The position numbers and the translations under genes were made by a program. A stretch of DNA of 64,000 nt from an uncultured Nocardioides sp. (lineage in GTDB: Bacteria > Actinomycetota > Actinomycetes > Propionibacteriales > Nocardioidaceae), in assembly GCF_947488025.1 (NCBI RefSeq), contig NZ_CANKYS010000001.1, forward strand, positions 372,001 to 436,000, written 5' to 3'. How positions within the stretch are numbered: the first letter of the stretch is position 1; every line of letters starts with the position of its first letter. The notes beneath the pieces were generated by a model. It was not told the origin of the DNA. It did not search any database and saw only the letters and a list, made by a program, of their open reading frames with translations. Shown piece by piece: positions 48,839 to 58,494 of the stretch.

Positions 48839-49867
48839 TCAGGTCGTGGCGAGCTTCTTCTGGAAGTCGCCCAGGCGCGCGACCGGACGGAAGCCGAGCA
48901 CCTCGTTGACGCCGATCATGTGGCTGTTGACCTCGGCGTTGTAGGTCGTCAGCCGGGTGATGTCGGGCCGCTCGCTCTGCAGCAGGCGCAGGTTGGCCAC
49001 CTTGACCGCGACCCCCAGCCGGTGGCCCCGGTGGGCACGACGCACGAGCGTGCCCCACTGGTAGGCATGACCCGTCTCGTGGGCGGTCGTGGCGAGGTCG
49101 GAGTAGGCGACCACGTCCCCCGAGGACGACAGCGCGACGGTGTTGTACTTCGTGCGCCCCTGCCGCGCGACCGTCTCCTCACGCTCGCGCACGGCTTCGG
49201 TGCTGACCGCCTCCGGCTCGAGCTCGAGGTCGCCGGTGGGCGCTTCGGTGGCCAGGATCGACGTGATCTCGGCCCATCCCTGCAGCAGGTCGTCGGGCAC
49301 CGGACCGCTCCACGAGCGGAGCGTGTACGCCGGGTGGGATCGGGCCGCGTCGTCGGCGAGCCCGGCGAGCAGGTCGTCGTCGACCGGCAGCCGGAGCTCG
49401 CGCTGCACCTCGGACAGGGCGAGCTCGTAGCCACGAGCCCGGGCGAACTCCGGCCCGGAGGCACCGTCGCCCGCCGACCCGGCGTCGTACGGCCACGACG
49501 ACAGGCCGGTGAGCACGCGACGTCCACGCGCGCGGGCCTCGTCCTCGAGCAGCGTGAGCAGGGCGGTGCCGGTGCCCCGACGCCGGTGGGTGGGCAGCAC
49601 GTGGACGTCGAGCTCGGCCAGCTCGACGTTGTCGAGCAGCGGGGTGCGCAGCCACCCCGCTCCGACCGTCGTCCCGCCCGCGACGGCCGACCAGGCACCC
49701 GACCGGCTGTGGCTACCGGCGGCCTGCATCGTCGCCCGCAGCTCCTCCAGCTGCCACGGCGTCGCTACCTCGCCCAGCTCGTGGCGCGCCGAGGCCTCGT
49801 ACACGTGGTGCCAGGCGGCGAAGGCGGTGTCGTCGGTCGGGTCGACCGGCAGGATGTCGAGGCTCAT
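48839..49867 (-). CDS. Tandem GNAT N-acetyltransferase
   Basis: 342 residues with two GNAT domains: LPTHRRRGTGTALLTLLEDEA in the first (about 95-115) and AHRGHRLGVAVKVANLRLLQ in the second, ending VNEVLGFRPVARLGDFQKKL. Paralogue of the gene at 28291. The start ATG 49867 overlaps the ABC-F stop by 4 bp, so the two are translated together. Substrate unknown. Confidence 0.85.
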   Translation of the reverse strand: MSLDILPVDPTDDTAFAAWHHVYEASARHELGEVATPWQLEELRATMQAAGSHSRSGAWSAVAGGTTVGAGWLRTPLLDNVELAELDVHVLPTHRRRGTGTALLTLLEDEARARGRRVLTGLSSWPYDAGSAGDGASGPEFARARGYELALSEVQRELRLPVDDDLLAGLADDAARSHPAYTLRSWSGPVPDDLLQGWAEITSILATEAPTGDLELEPEAVSTEAVREREETVARQGRTKYNTVALSSSGDVVAYSDLATTAHETGHAYQWGTLVRRAHRGHRLGVAVKVANLRLLQSERPDITRLTTYNAEVNSHMIGVNEVLGFRPVARLGDFQKKLATT

Positions 49868-51543
49868 CGGGCGCGGGACACCCGACCCTCGTCCCAGACC
49901 GGGCCGTCGGACTCGTAGACCTCGCCGTCGGCGCCGTAGACCAGGAAGCGGTCGAAGCCGCGGGCGAACCATCGGTCGTGCGTCACCGCCAGCACGGTGC
50001 CGTCGAAGGCCTCGAGCCCCGCCTCGAGCGCCTCGGCGGACTGCACGTCGAGGTTGTCGGTGGGCTCGTCGAGCAGCAGCAGCGTCGCCCCCGACAGCTC
50101 GAGCAGCAGGATCTGGAACCGCGCCTGCTGACCGCCGCTGAGCGAGTCGAACCGCTGCTCGCCGGCGTGGGCGAGCTCGTAGCGGTCGAGCACCCGGCTG
50201 GCGGCCTCGCGGCCCATGCCGTCACGGTGGTCGTCGCCGCGGTGCAGGATCTCCAGCAGGGTGCGCCCGACGAGCTCGGGGTGCTCGTGGGTCTGCACGA
50301 ACCACCCCGGCCGCACCCGCGCCCCCAGCTTGGCGCTGCCGGTGTGCGCCACCGGCGCAGGCGGTACGCCGACGGGCTGGTGCTCGACGTCGGGGTCGCT
50401 GCCGCCGGCGGCGAGGAGGCGCAGGAAGTGCGACTTGCCGGAGCCGTTGGAGCCCAGCACGGCCACCCGCTCGCCGTACCAGACCTCGAGGTCGAACGGC
50501 TTCATGAGGTGGGTCAGCTCGAGGTCGGTGCACACCACCGCCCGCTTGCCCGTGCGCCCGCCCTTGAGCCGCATCTTCACCTGCTGCTCGCGCGGCTGCT
50601 CGGTCGGCGGGCCCGCTTCCTCGAACTTCTTCAACCGCGTCTGCGCCGCCTGGTAGCGGCTGGCCATGTCGGAGTTGTAGGCCGCCTTCTGCTTGTACAT
50701 CAGCATCTGGGCGCGCAGCTTGGCGTACTCCTCGTCCCAGCGGCGGCGCAGCTCCTCGAAGCGCTCGAACCGCTCGGCCCGCGCCTCGTGGTAGCTCGCG
50801 AAGCCGCCGGGGTGGGTCCACACCAGGTTGCCCGCACTGCCGAGCTCGACCGTGACGATGCGGGTGGCGGTGTTGTCGAGCAGCTCGCGGTCGTGGCTGA
50901 TGAACAGGATGGTCTTGGGCGACTCCCGGATGCGCTCCTCGAGCCAGATCTTGCCGGGCACGTCGAGGTAGTTGTCCGGCTCGTCGAGCAACAGCACCTG
51001 GTCGGGCCCCTGCAGGAGGTACTCCAGCACCAGCCGCTTCTGCTCACCGCCCGACAGCGTGGTGAGCGCGCGGTACTTCGCCCGGTCGAAGGGCATCCCC
51101 ATCGCAGCGGTGGTGACCTTGTCCCACACCACCTCGAGGTCGTAGCCGCCGACGTCGCCGTAGTGCCCCAGCGCCTCGGCGTACGCCATCTGCACCGGCT
51201 CGCTGTCGTCGTCCATCAGCCGCAGCTCCTGCGCCGCGACCTCCTGCGACCAGCGGCGTACGTCGGCGGGCGCGACCGACAGCAGCAGGTCCGCGACCGT
51301 CTCGTCGGCGCCCCCGTGGCCGACGAACTGGCGCATCACCCCGAGCCCGCCCGAGCGCGTGACCACCCCGGCGTGCGGCTTGAGGTCTCCGGTGACGATC
51401 CGCAGCAACGTGGTCTTGCCCGCGCCGTTGGCGCCGACCAGCGCGACCTTCTGCCCGTCGCCGACCCGGAAGCTGACGTCGTCGAGCAGCACCCGCCCGT
51501 CCGGCAGCTCGTAGCGCACTCCGGCGACATCCACATGACCCAC
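49864..51543 (-). CDS. ABC-F family ATPase
   Basis: 559 residues with two ATP-binding cassettes and no membrane segments. First: Walker A VGANGAGKTT, signature LSGGEQKR, Walker B VLLLDEPDNYLD. A basic, coiled linker with the ABC-F interdomain motif (about 245-330) follows. Second: LGSNGSGKS, SLSGGQQAR, LLLLDEPTDNLD. ABC-F proteins act on the ribosome (translation control or antibiotic protection). The start GTG 51543 follows a GAGAAT box by 6 nt; GTG 51564 is an alternative. Confidence 0.92.
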   Translation of the reverse strand: MGHVDVAGVRYELPDGRVLLDDVSFRVGDGQKVALVGANGAGKTTLLRIVTGDLKPHAGVVTRSGGLGVMRQFVGHGGADETVADLLLSVAPADVRRWSQEVAAQELRLMDDDSEPVQMAYAEALGHYGDVGGYDLEVVWDKVTTAAMGMPFDRAKYRALTTLSGGEQKRLVLEYLLQGPDQVLLLDEPDNYLDVPGKIWLEERIRESPKTILFISHDRELLDNTATRIVTVELGSAGNLVWTHPGGFASYHEARAERFERFEELRRRWDEEYAKLRAQMLMYKQKAAYNSDMASRYQAAQTRLKKFEEAGPPTEQPREQQVKMRLKGGRTGKRAVVCTDLELTHLMKPFDLEVWYGERVAVLGSNGSGKSHFLRLLAAGGSDPDVEHQPVGVPPAPVAHTGSAKLGARVRPGWFVQTHEHPELVGRTLLEILHRGDDHRDGMGREAASRVLDRYELAHAGEQRFDSLSGGQQARFQILLLELSGATLLLLDEPTDNLDVQSAEALEAGLEAFDGTVLAVTHDRWFARGFDRFLVYGADGEVYESDGPVWDEGRVSRAR

Positions 51544-51549
51544 GGCCGC

Positions 51550-51555
51550 ATTCTC
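51550..51555 (-). promoter_or_regulatory. Predicted -10 box, leaderless type (ABC-F gene)
   Basis: GAGAAT, 6 nt, GTG at 51543. Confidence 0.45.
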
Positions 51556-51616
51556 GCAAGCCACCCAGCCCGCCGTCGCGTGGATATCCCCGCGCCACTA
51601 CCTGAGGGCCACGCAG

Positions 51617-51660
51617 ACGTCATGAGGATCCGGGATTCGAACCTCGAATTCTCATGACGT
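51617..51660. repeat. Palindromic element, copy C
   Basis: 44-bp core, identical to copies A and B in its ACGTCATG/CATGACGT ends and its TTCGAA centre; 39 of 44 bases match copy A. It is a single copy here, in the gap between the ABC-F and Nramp-like genes. Confidence 0.9.
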
Positions 51661-51826
51661 TACGACGAGCCGCCGTCGACCAGCGCGGGGCCCTGGTCAC
51701 GGCTCCGCCAGGACGAGATTCACCGCCACGACCCGTCCGACGCGGACGTGCCCATCCGCGCCGGTTCGCAGATCTCGCCTACGGCCAGGAGTCGCCGCAC
51801 CGCCGGCCACTGGTCCAGACCACCGT
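51661..51826. other. Non-coding stretch upstream of the Nramp-like gene
   Basis: About 165 bp between palindrome copy C and the Nramp promoter. No gene, repeat or hairpin of note is seen; the open frame through it has no recognisable domain. Confidence 0.4.
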
Positions 51827-51832
51827 TAGGGT
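51827..51832 (+). promoter_or_regulatory. Predicted -10 box, leaderless type (Nramp-like gene)
   Basis: TAGGGT, 7 nt, ATG at 51840. Confidence 0.5.
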
Positions 51833-51839
51833 GCTGGCC

Positions 51840-53156
51840 ATGGCTGACACGACCTCCACCGGCTCGACCGGCTCGACCGGCTCGACCGGCTCGACCGGCT
51901 CGACCGGCTCGACCGGCTCGACCGAGCAGACCACCGCCCCCCGTTGGCGGATCATCGGCCCCGGGCTCGTCGTCGCCGCGACCGGCGTCGGGGCGGCCGA
52001 CCTCGTCGCGACGCTGATCGCGGGGCAGAAGTTCGGCTACACGCTGCTGTGGTGCGTGGTCGTGGGCTGCCTGATGAAGATCGTGCTCGTCGAGGGCGCC
52101 GGTCGCTACTCGCTCTCCACCGGACGCACGATCTTCGAGGGCTGGCGTTCGCTGGGCGCCTGGACGACGTGGTACTTCGCGCCGTACATCGTGGTGTGGG
52201 GCTTCGTCTACGGCGCCGCCGCGATGGCCGGCACCGGCCTCGCGCTGGCCGGCCTGACCGGCGTCCTGTCGGTCACCTGGTGGGGCATCCTCTCCGGCCT
52301 GCTCGGCCTGGTGCTCGTGTGGACCGGGCGCTACAGCGTGTTCGAGAAGGTGCTCGCGGCGCTGGTCGGGATCATGTTCGTCACGATGGTGGGGGCCGCG
52401 CTGCTGACCGTGCCCAACCTCGGCGAGGTGCTCACCGGCCTGGCGCCGAGGATCCCGGAGGACGGGCTGATCAACACCCTGGCCCTCGCCGGCGGTGTCG
52501 GCGGCACCATCACGCTCGCCGCCTACGGCTACTGGCTGCGCGAGAAGGGGTGGAGCACCCCGGCCTACATGCGGGTCATGCGCATCGACAACACCGTCGC
52601 CTACGTCGTCACCGGCATCTTCGTCCTGGCCACCCTGGTGGTCGGCGCCGAGCTGCTCTACTCCACGAGCGTGGCCATCGAGTCCGGCGACGCGGGCCTC
52701 CTCGACCTCGGCGTCGTGCTGCAGGATCGCTACGGCGACTGGGCCGGCAAGCTCTTCCTGGTCGGCTTCTGGGCCGCCGCGATGTCCTCGCTGGTCGGCG
52801 TGTGGAACGGCGTGAGCCTGATGTTCGCCGACTTCATGACCAACGTGACCGGCGGCGAGGAGAAGGACGCCCGCGCCGGCGGCAAGTGGTACAAGGTCTA
52901 CATCCTCTGGCTGACGTTCCCGCCGATGGTGATGATGTTCCTCGGCAAGCCCGTGTGGCTGATCCTCGCCTACGGCGTCCTCGGCGCGTTCTTCATGCCG
53001 TTCCTCGCGATCACCCTGCTGTGGCTGCTCAACACCGACCGCACTCCCGCGGAGTGGCGCAACAAGCTGCACTCCAACGTGCTCATGGCGATCATCGCGC
53101 TCGCCTTCCTCGCGCTGTGCGTCAACGAGGTCCGCAAGCTCGTCAGCGGCGCCTGA
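51840..53156 (+). CDS. Nramp-related transporter with non-canonical metal site
   Basis: 438 residues, about 11 membrane segments, Nramp/LeuT-like. The N-terminus is a low-complexity (TGS)n stretch. TM1 reads GPGLVVAATGVGAADLVA, where canonical Nramp has DPGN: here it is GAAD. TM6 reads TITLAAYGYWL where the family has A-x-x-MPH-N. The usual Mn/Fe ligands Asp, Asn and Met are therefore lost. The ion or solute is unknown; Nramp-related magnesium transporters also differ at these sites. The start ATG 51840 follows a TAGGGT box. Confidence 0.85.
   Translation: MADTTSTGSTGSTGSTGSTGSTGSTGSTEQTTAPRWRIIGPGLVVAATGVGAADLVATLIAGQKFGYTLLWCVVVGCLMKIVLVEGAGRYSLSTGRTIFEGWRSLGAWTTWYFAPYIVVWGFVYGAAAMAGTGLALAGLTGVLSVTWWGILSGLLGLVLVWTGRYSVFEKVLAALVGIMFVTMVGAALLTVPNLGEVLTGLAPRIPEDGLINTLALAGGVGGTITLAAYGYWLREKGWSTPAYMRVMRIDNTVAYVVTGIFVLATLVVGAELLYSTSVAIESGDAGLLDLGVVLQDRYGDWAGKLFLVGFWAAAMSSLVGVWNGVSLMFADFMTNVTGGEEKDARAGGKWYKVYILWLTFPPMVMMFLGKPVWLILAYGVLGAFFMPFLAITLLWLLNTDRTPAEWRNKLHSNVLMAIIALAFLALCVNEVRKLVSGA
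51861..51923 (+). repeat. 9-bp tandem repeat, seven perfect copies
   Basis: (GGCTCGACC)7 coding Gly-Ser-Thr repeats at the N-terminus of the Nramp-like protein. In frame, so copy changes alter tail length only. Confidence 0.95.
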
Positions 53157-53159
53157 CGC

Positions 53160-53894
53160 TCACACGCCGGTGGGGTGCCTGACCCAGACGTTGGGCTCGA
53201 CGTAGGTCACCGTGCCGTGCTCGGCGTCGCACATCACCGGCGCCAACGCCCCGGGTACGACGACCGGGCCGGTCGTGTCGAACGCCAGCCCGGTCCACTC
53301 CCGCCACTCCTCGACCGTGCCGGGGATGACCATGGAGCGCGGCGCCACCCGGTCGATCCGTCCGCCCGCCCGGACGTGCACGCGCAGCCACGGGTCGATG
53401 GGCAGCCCGTCGTGGCGGGTGCGGGCGGCGTACGCCGTCATCGACTCGTGCACGTCGCTCTTGCCGTTGGGGCGCACGGGCGCGAGCAGCTCGGGGAAGC
53501 CGAGCCGGCCGGCGTTGTCACGCAGCGCGGTGACGATCCGGCCCGACAACCCGGTGCCCTGCAGGCCGGGCTCGATGGCGATCTCGACCGCGGAGACGGC
53601 GTTGGGCTCCTCGCCCCACAGCGCGGTCAGCAGGCCGCTGCGGATCGCGAAGTCCCACCCCGCGTCGGGCAGCTCGTCGTCGTCGAGCCGGAAGGGCACG
53701 GAGTGCGCCTTGGCGACCTGGCGCCCCGACGCGTCGAGGCAGACGAGCACGAACTCGGCGAAGTGCTCCAGCGAGGCGTAGTAGCCGTTGCCGATGGGGT
53801 CGTGCTTCATGAATTCCGGCCACGACGTCTCCATGTCCCAGAAGGTGTCCATGAGGTCCGGCCGCTCGGCGAGGGTGACGATCTCGACGTCCAT
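53160..53894 (-). CDS. GNAT-like N-acetyltransferase
   Basis: 244 residues. The GNAT core is visible in VSAVEIAIEPGLQGTGLSGRIVTALRDNA (by parts), with the G-x-G-x-S/A acetyl-CoA loop. The C-terminus (about 180-244) is an added beta-rich region (VPGALAPVMCDAEHGTVTYVEP). The start ATG 53894 follows a CAGGAT box by 6 nt. Substrate unknown. It converges on the Nramp-like gene 3 bp away. Confidence 0.78.
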   Translation of the reverse strand: MDVEIVTLAERPDLMDTFWDMETSWPEFMKHDPIGNGYYASLEHFAEFVLVCLDASGRQVAKAHSVPFRLDDDELPDAGWDFAIRSGLLTALWGEEPNAVSAVEIAIEPGLQGTGLSGRIVTALRDNAGRLGFPELLAPVRPNGKSDVHESMTAYAARTRHDGLPIDPWLRVHVRAGGRIDRVAPRSMVIPGTVEEWREWTGLAFDTTGPVVVPGALAPVMCDAEHGTVTYVEPNVWVRHPTGV

Positions 53895-53900
53895 GTCGTC

Positions 53901-53906
53901 ATCCTG
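53901..53906 (-). promoter_or_regulatory. Predicted -10 box, leaderless type (GNAT)
   Basis: CAGGAT, 6 nt, ATG at 53894. Confidence 0.45.
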
Positions 53907-53937
53907 ACCGACCCGGACGGCCGGCGCCCGCCGTTTT

Positions 53938-55310
53938 TCAGAGCCGCTCGGCCACCCGCCGCGCCGCGATCTGCAGGACCTCCCACGTCGTGGCGAACGG
54001 CGGGGCGTAGGAGAGGTCCATCCAGGCGAGGTCGTCGACGGATCCGCCCGCCCACAGCACGGCGGCCGCGGTGTCGATGCGCTTGCCCGCGCCGTGCCCG
54101 CCCACGACCTGCACGCCGAGCAGCCGGCGGGTCGCGCGGTCGGCCATCACCCAGATCGCGATCGGCTCGGCCTCGGGCATGTAGCCAGCGGCCGTCGAGC
54201 CCTCGGTGACGAGGGCGACCGGGTCGAAGCCGGCGCCCTCCGCGTCGGCACGGGACAGCCCGGTGCGGGCGATCTCGAGGTGCACCTCGCCCGAGGAGAA
54301 GCGCGTGATCGACGTGTCGACCATCCCGTCGAACGACAGGTCGCCACCCGCCAGGCTGTCGCCGAGCGCCCGCCCGTGCTTGGTCGCGTGGGTGCCGAGC
54401 GGGCGGAAGACCCACTGGTCGTCGATGCGGCGGCGCACCTCGCAGCAGTCCCCGGCCGCCCAGACGTGGTCGGCCACCCGCCCCTGGGGGTCGGGCCGCA
54501 GCGCCCCGTCCTCGGTCATCTCCAGTCCGCTGCCCGCCAGGAACCCGGTGGCCGGCTTGACGCCGACCGCCACCACGACGAGGTCGGCCTCCCGCGAGCC
54601 GCCTTCCCAGTGCACCCCGGTCACCCGGTCGCCGTCGAGCTCGAGACCGGTGACCTCGGCGCCGAGCACCAGCTCCACCCCCGCATCGACCAGCCCGGTG
54701 TTGACCCGGTCGGACATCTCGTCCTCGAGCATCCCCATGCCGCGCGTACGGGTCAGGACGGTGACACCGAACCCCTGCTCGAGTGCCGCCTCCGCGACCT
54801 CGACGCCCACATAACCCGCCCCCACGACCACCACGTGCGCGCCCGGTCCGACGCGCGCGAAGCTGCGCACCCACGCGGCGCCGTCGTCCAGGGTCTTGAC
54901 CACGCCCACCCCGTCGTACGACGTCCCGTCGGGGCGCAGCGCCCAGTCGGGCACGACCGCCGGGGCACCGGTGGCGACGACCAGGTCGTCGTAGTCCAGC
55001 ACGTCCCCCGCGGCCGTCGTCACCGTGCGTGCCGCCAGGTCGACCGCGACGACCTCGGTCCCGAGGCGCAGGTCGATGCCGGCGTCGCGGTGCTCGTCGG
55101 CGGTGCGGGCCACCAGGTCGTCACCGCTGCCGACGTCTCCGGCCATCCAGTAGGGGATCCCGCAGGCGCTGTAGGACGTGTGGCGCCCCGCCTCGAGGGC
55201 GACGACGGACAGCGCCTCACCGCGTCCCGCCGCCGTGCGGAGGGCCTGGTGCGCCGCCGACATGCCGGCGGCGTCGGCGCCGACGACCACCACGCGCCTG
55301 GGGGCCGGGC

Positions 55311-55314
<4 letters not shown>
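53938..55314 (-). CDS. CoA-disulfide-reductase-like flavoenzyme
   Basis: 458 residues. FAD motif VVVVGADAAGMSAAHQAL, single redox cysteine Cys51 in SYSACGIPYW, NAD(P)H motif VVVVGAGYVGVEVAEAAL, second FAD motif VWAAGDCCEV, and the C-terminal dimerisation end MDLSYAPPFATTWEVLQIAA. This is the one-cysteine CoA-disulfide/persulfide reductase branch. In a mycothiol organism the physiological thiol is uncertain. The start ATG 55314 overlaps the aldo/keto reductase stop by 4 bp. Confidence 0.88.
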
Positions 55315-56345
<1,031 letters not shown>

Positions 56346-56352
56346 GGCGCAC

Positions 56353-56358
56353 ATCCTG
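56353..56358 (-). promoter_or_regulatory. Predicted -10 box, leaderless type (aldo/keto reductase)
   Basis: CAGGAT, 7 nt, ATG at 56345. Confidence 0.45.
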
Positions 56359-56421
56359 CCCGGTCCACGTTCAGGGGCGCGCCGGGGTTCTTCCTGATCG
56401 ACGGTGACCGCGCAGGTGGGC

Positions 56422-56427
56422 TTGACT
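56422..56427 (+). promoter_or_regulatory. Predicted -10 box, leaderless type (P450)
   Basis: TTGACT, 6 nt, ATG at 56434. Confidence 0.4.
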
Positions 56428-56433
56428 GGGTGC

Positions 56434-57696
56434 ATGACCTCCTCGCTGCGCGGGACCGCCTTCCGGCTCGCGCTGTCGACCGCACGGCGGGTGCCCTACG
56501 TGCGCCGCGTGCCGGCGGGGATCCGGTTCCCGCTCGAGCGCGACGGGGTCGACCCGGTCGCCCGGCTGGCGACGACGCGTGAGACCGGTGAGGTGGTGCG
56601 CCTGGCGAGCCTGTTGGGCACCCGGGTCTGGCTGGTCACGGGGTACGGCCCGGCGCGGGCCGTGCTGGCCGACTCCGGCTCGTTCGCCAACGACGTGCGC
56701 GACATCATCGGCCGTCAGGACCGATCGCCGGCCGAGCGGATCGGTGGGCTCGGGATGACCGACCAGCCCGACCACGGACGTCTGCGCGGTGTTCTCACGC
56801 CGTGGTTCACCCGCCGCAGGATGGCCGAGCTCCAGGACGACATCGACCGCGTCGTCGCTGCCGCGCTCGACGACATGGCCGCCCACGGACCGGTGGTCGA
56901 CCTCGTCGAGCGGTTCGGCTTCCGGGTCCCGTTCGGGGTCATCTGCGACCTGCTCGGCATGCCCGAGGTCGACCGCGACGAGTTCCGGCGGCACGGCGCT
57001 GCCCGCTTCGACCTCCGCGACGCGGGCAGCGGGATCTTCGACACCGCCGCCGGCACCCGGCAGTTCCTGATCGACCTGGTCGCGTCCGAACGGCGCAGCC
57101 CGCACCTCCCCGACGGGCTGGTGGCGCAGATGGTGGCCGAGCACGGCGCCGACTTCGACGACGTCGAGCTGGGCGGCCTGGCAGACGGGGTCTTCCTCGG
57201 CGGCTACGAGACCAGCGCCAGCATGCTCTCGCTCGGCACCTGGGTGCTGCTCCAGCACCCGGCAGCGTGGGCGACCCTGCAGCGAGGCGAGCCCGCCGAG
57301 GTCGACCGGGTGGTCGAGGAGCTGCTGCGCTTCGTGTGCCCGGTGCAGATGGCGTTCCCCCGCATCGCACGCCACGAGATCACGGTCGGCGACCAGGTCG
57401 TCCAGCAGGGCGACATCGTCCTCGTCTCGCTGACCGGAGCCGAGCGCGACCCGGCCCACCGCGTCGACCCCGAGCAGTTCGACCCGACCTCCGCCGGAGC
57501 GGGCACCCTCGCCTTCGGCCACGGGCTGCACCGGTGCGTCGGTGCCGAGCTGGCCCGGATGGAGCTGCGCACCGCCCTCGTCGCACTGGCCCGCAGGTTC
57601 CCCGACCTGGCACTCGCCTGCGACCCCACCGACCTGCGGTTCACCGAGCTCGCCATCGTCCACGGCGTGGCAGCCCTGCCGGTCCGGCTGGGGTGA
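56434..57696 (+). CDS. Cytochrome P450
   Basis: 420 residues, soluble bacterial type. I-helix GGYETSASMLSL, ExxR in VVEELLRFVCP, and the heme loop FGHGLHRCVGAELARMEL with Cys368 as ligand. No redox-partner gene adjoins it and the substrate is unknown. ATG 56434 is chosen over the in-frame GTG 56404 because a -10-like box lies 6 nt upstream and the family rarely has more N-terminal residues. Confidence 0.94.
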   Translation: MTSSLRGTAFRLALSTARRVPYVRRVPAGIRFPLERDGVDPVARLATTRETGEVVRLASLLGTRVWLVTGYGPARAVLADSGSFANDVRDIIGRQDRSPAERIGGLGMTDQPDHGRLRGVLTPWFTRRRMAELQDDIDRVVAAALDDMAAHGPVVDLVERFGFRVPFGVICDLLGMPEVDRDEFRRHGAARFDLRDAGSGIFDTAAGTRQFLIDLVASERRSPHLPDGLVAQMVAEHGADFDDVELGGLADGVFLGGYETSASMLSLGTWVLLQHPAAWATLQRGEPAEVDRVVEELLRFVCPVQMAFPRIARHEITVGDQVVQQGDIVLVSLTGAERDPAHRVDPEQFDPTSAGAGTLAFGHGLHRCVGAELARMELRTALVALARRFPDLALACDPTDLRFTELAIVHGVAALPVRLG

Positions 57697-57714
57697 GGGC
57701 GACCACCCGCTGCG

Positions 57715-57720
57715 TACGGT
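57715..57720 (+). promoter_or_regulatory. Predicted -10 box, leaderless type (sortase)
   Basis: TACGGT, 6 nt, GTG at 57727. Confidence 0.45.
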
Positions 57721-57726
57721 GGAACG

Positions 57727-58434
57727 GTGGTCCGGAGCGTCGTCGCCCTCCTCGCCGCGGCCGTCGTCGCGGTGGTGTCGGGCTGCTCGGCCGAGGGCGC
57801 GCGACGTACGACGAGTGAGCCCGCCCGGACGCCCGCCAGCCCACCCACCAGCCCACCCAGCGCGACGCCGTCCTCCCCACCCGCCGAGCAGCCGACCCCG
57901 CCCGTCGAGAAGACGACACCCGAGCCGCGCCGCTCGTTCGTCACCATCCCCGCGATCGGCCTGCGCGACTTCCCGGTGGTGCGCTACCGCGGGTCACCCG
58001 ACGACGCCCCCGGGACCGCCCTGCAGAACGCCGGCGAGATGGCTTCGCCCCGCGGACCGCGCGGCGGCACGGGGCCCGGCGAGGTCGGCAACTACATCGT
58101 CACCGGGCACCGGCTGACCGGGACCGCTCCCCTGCGCAACTCTCCCTTGCTGGACCGCGGTGACCGGATCCTGGTCCGCACCGGTGACACCGTCCACGTC
58201 TACGAGGTACGGCGTACCCGCTGGACGTCGTTCCGGCAGCCGGCCTCCCTCCGCGCCCAGCGCGCCGAGGTGCCCGGCCGGCCTGCCGCGGACGCGACGA
58301 GGCCGATGATCACGCTGTCCACCTGCGCCACGCTCGAGGACCACGCCGCCGGCAACTACTGGTCCGACGAGTTCGACAACCCCGAGCACCGCATCGACAA
58401 GATCGGCGTCCTCGTCGCGACGCGGCCGGCCTGA
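57727..58434 (+). CDS. Sortase with a lipoprotein-type signal
   Basis: 235 residues. The signal peptide ends in VVSGC, a lipobox. A Pro/Ser/Thr linker (about 25-70) leads to a sortase domain with His128 (VTGHRLTG), Cys200 (LSTCATL) and Arg222 (HRIDKIG), the sortase triad. The fold is closest to class E/F actinobacterial sortases. These are normally held by an N-terminal membrane helix, so a lipid anchor is unusual. No LPXTG or LAXTG substrate gene is seen nearby. Confidence 0.88.
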   Translation: MVRSVVALLAAAVVAVVSGCSAEGARRTTSEPARTPASPPTSPPSATPSSPPAEQPTPPVEKTTPEPRRSFVTIPAIGLRDFPVVRYRGSPDDAPGTALQNAGEMASPRGPRGGTGPGEVGNYIVTGHRLTGTAPLRNSPLLDRGDRILVRTGDTVHVYEVRRTRWTSFRQPASLRAQRAEVPGRPAADATRPMITLSTCATLEDHAAGNYWSDEFDNPEHRIDKIGVLVATRPA

Positions 58435-58481
58435 CGACCGGTCCGCCCGAAATGGCGTTGCCGGCGCGGCCCGGACCGGGA

Positions 58482-58487
58482 TTGGAT
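58482..58487 (+). promoter_or_regulatory. Predicted -10 box, leaderless type (phosphotransferase)
   Basis: TTGGAT, 7 nt, ATG at 58495. Confidence 0.45.
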
Positions 58488-58494
58488 GCCCGCC

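Noticed and set aside
51861..51923. CRISPR-like repeat array
   Set aside because: The 9-bp units are contiguous, without spacers, and lie in frame inside a coding sequence. The 6-bp and 57-bp repeats at 21315 and 16732 fail for the same reason.
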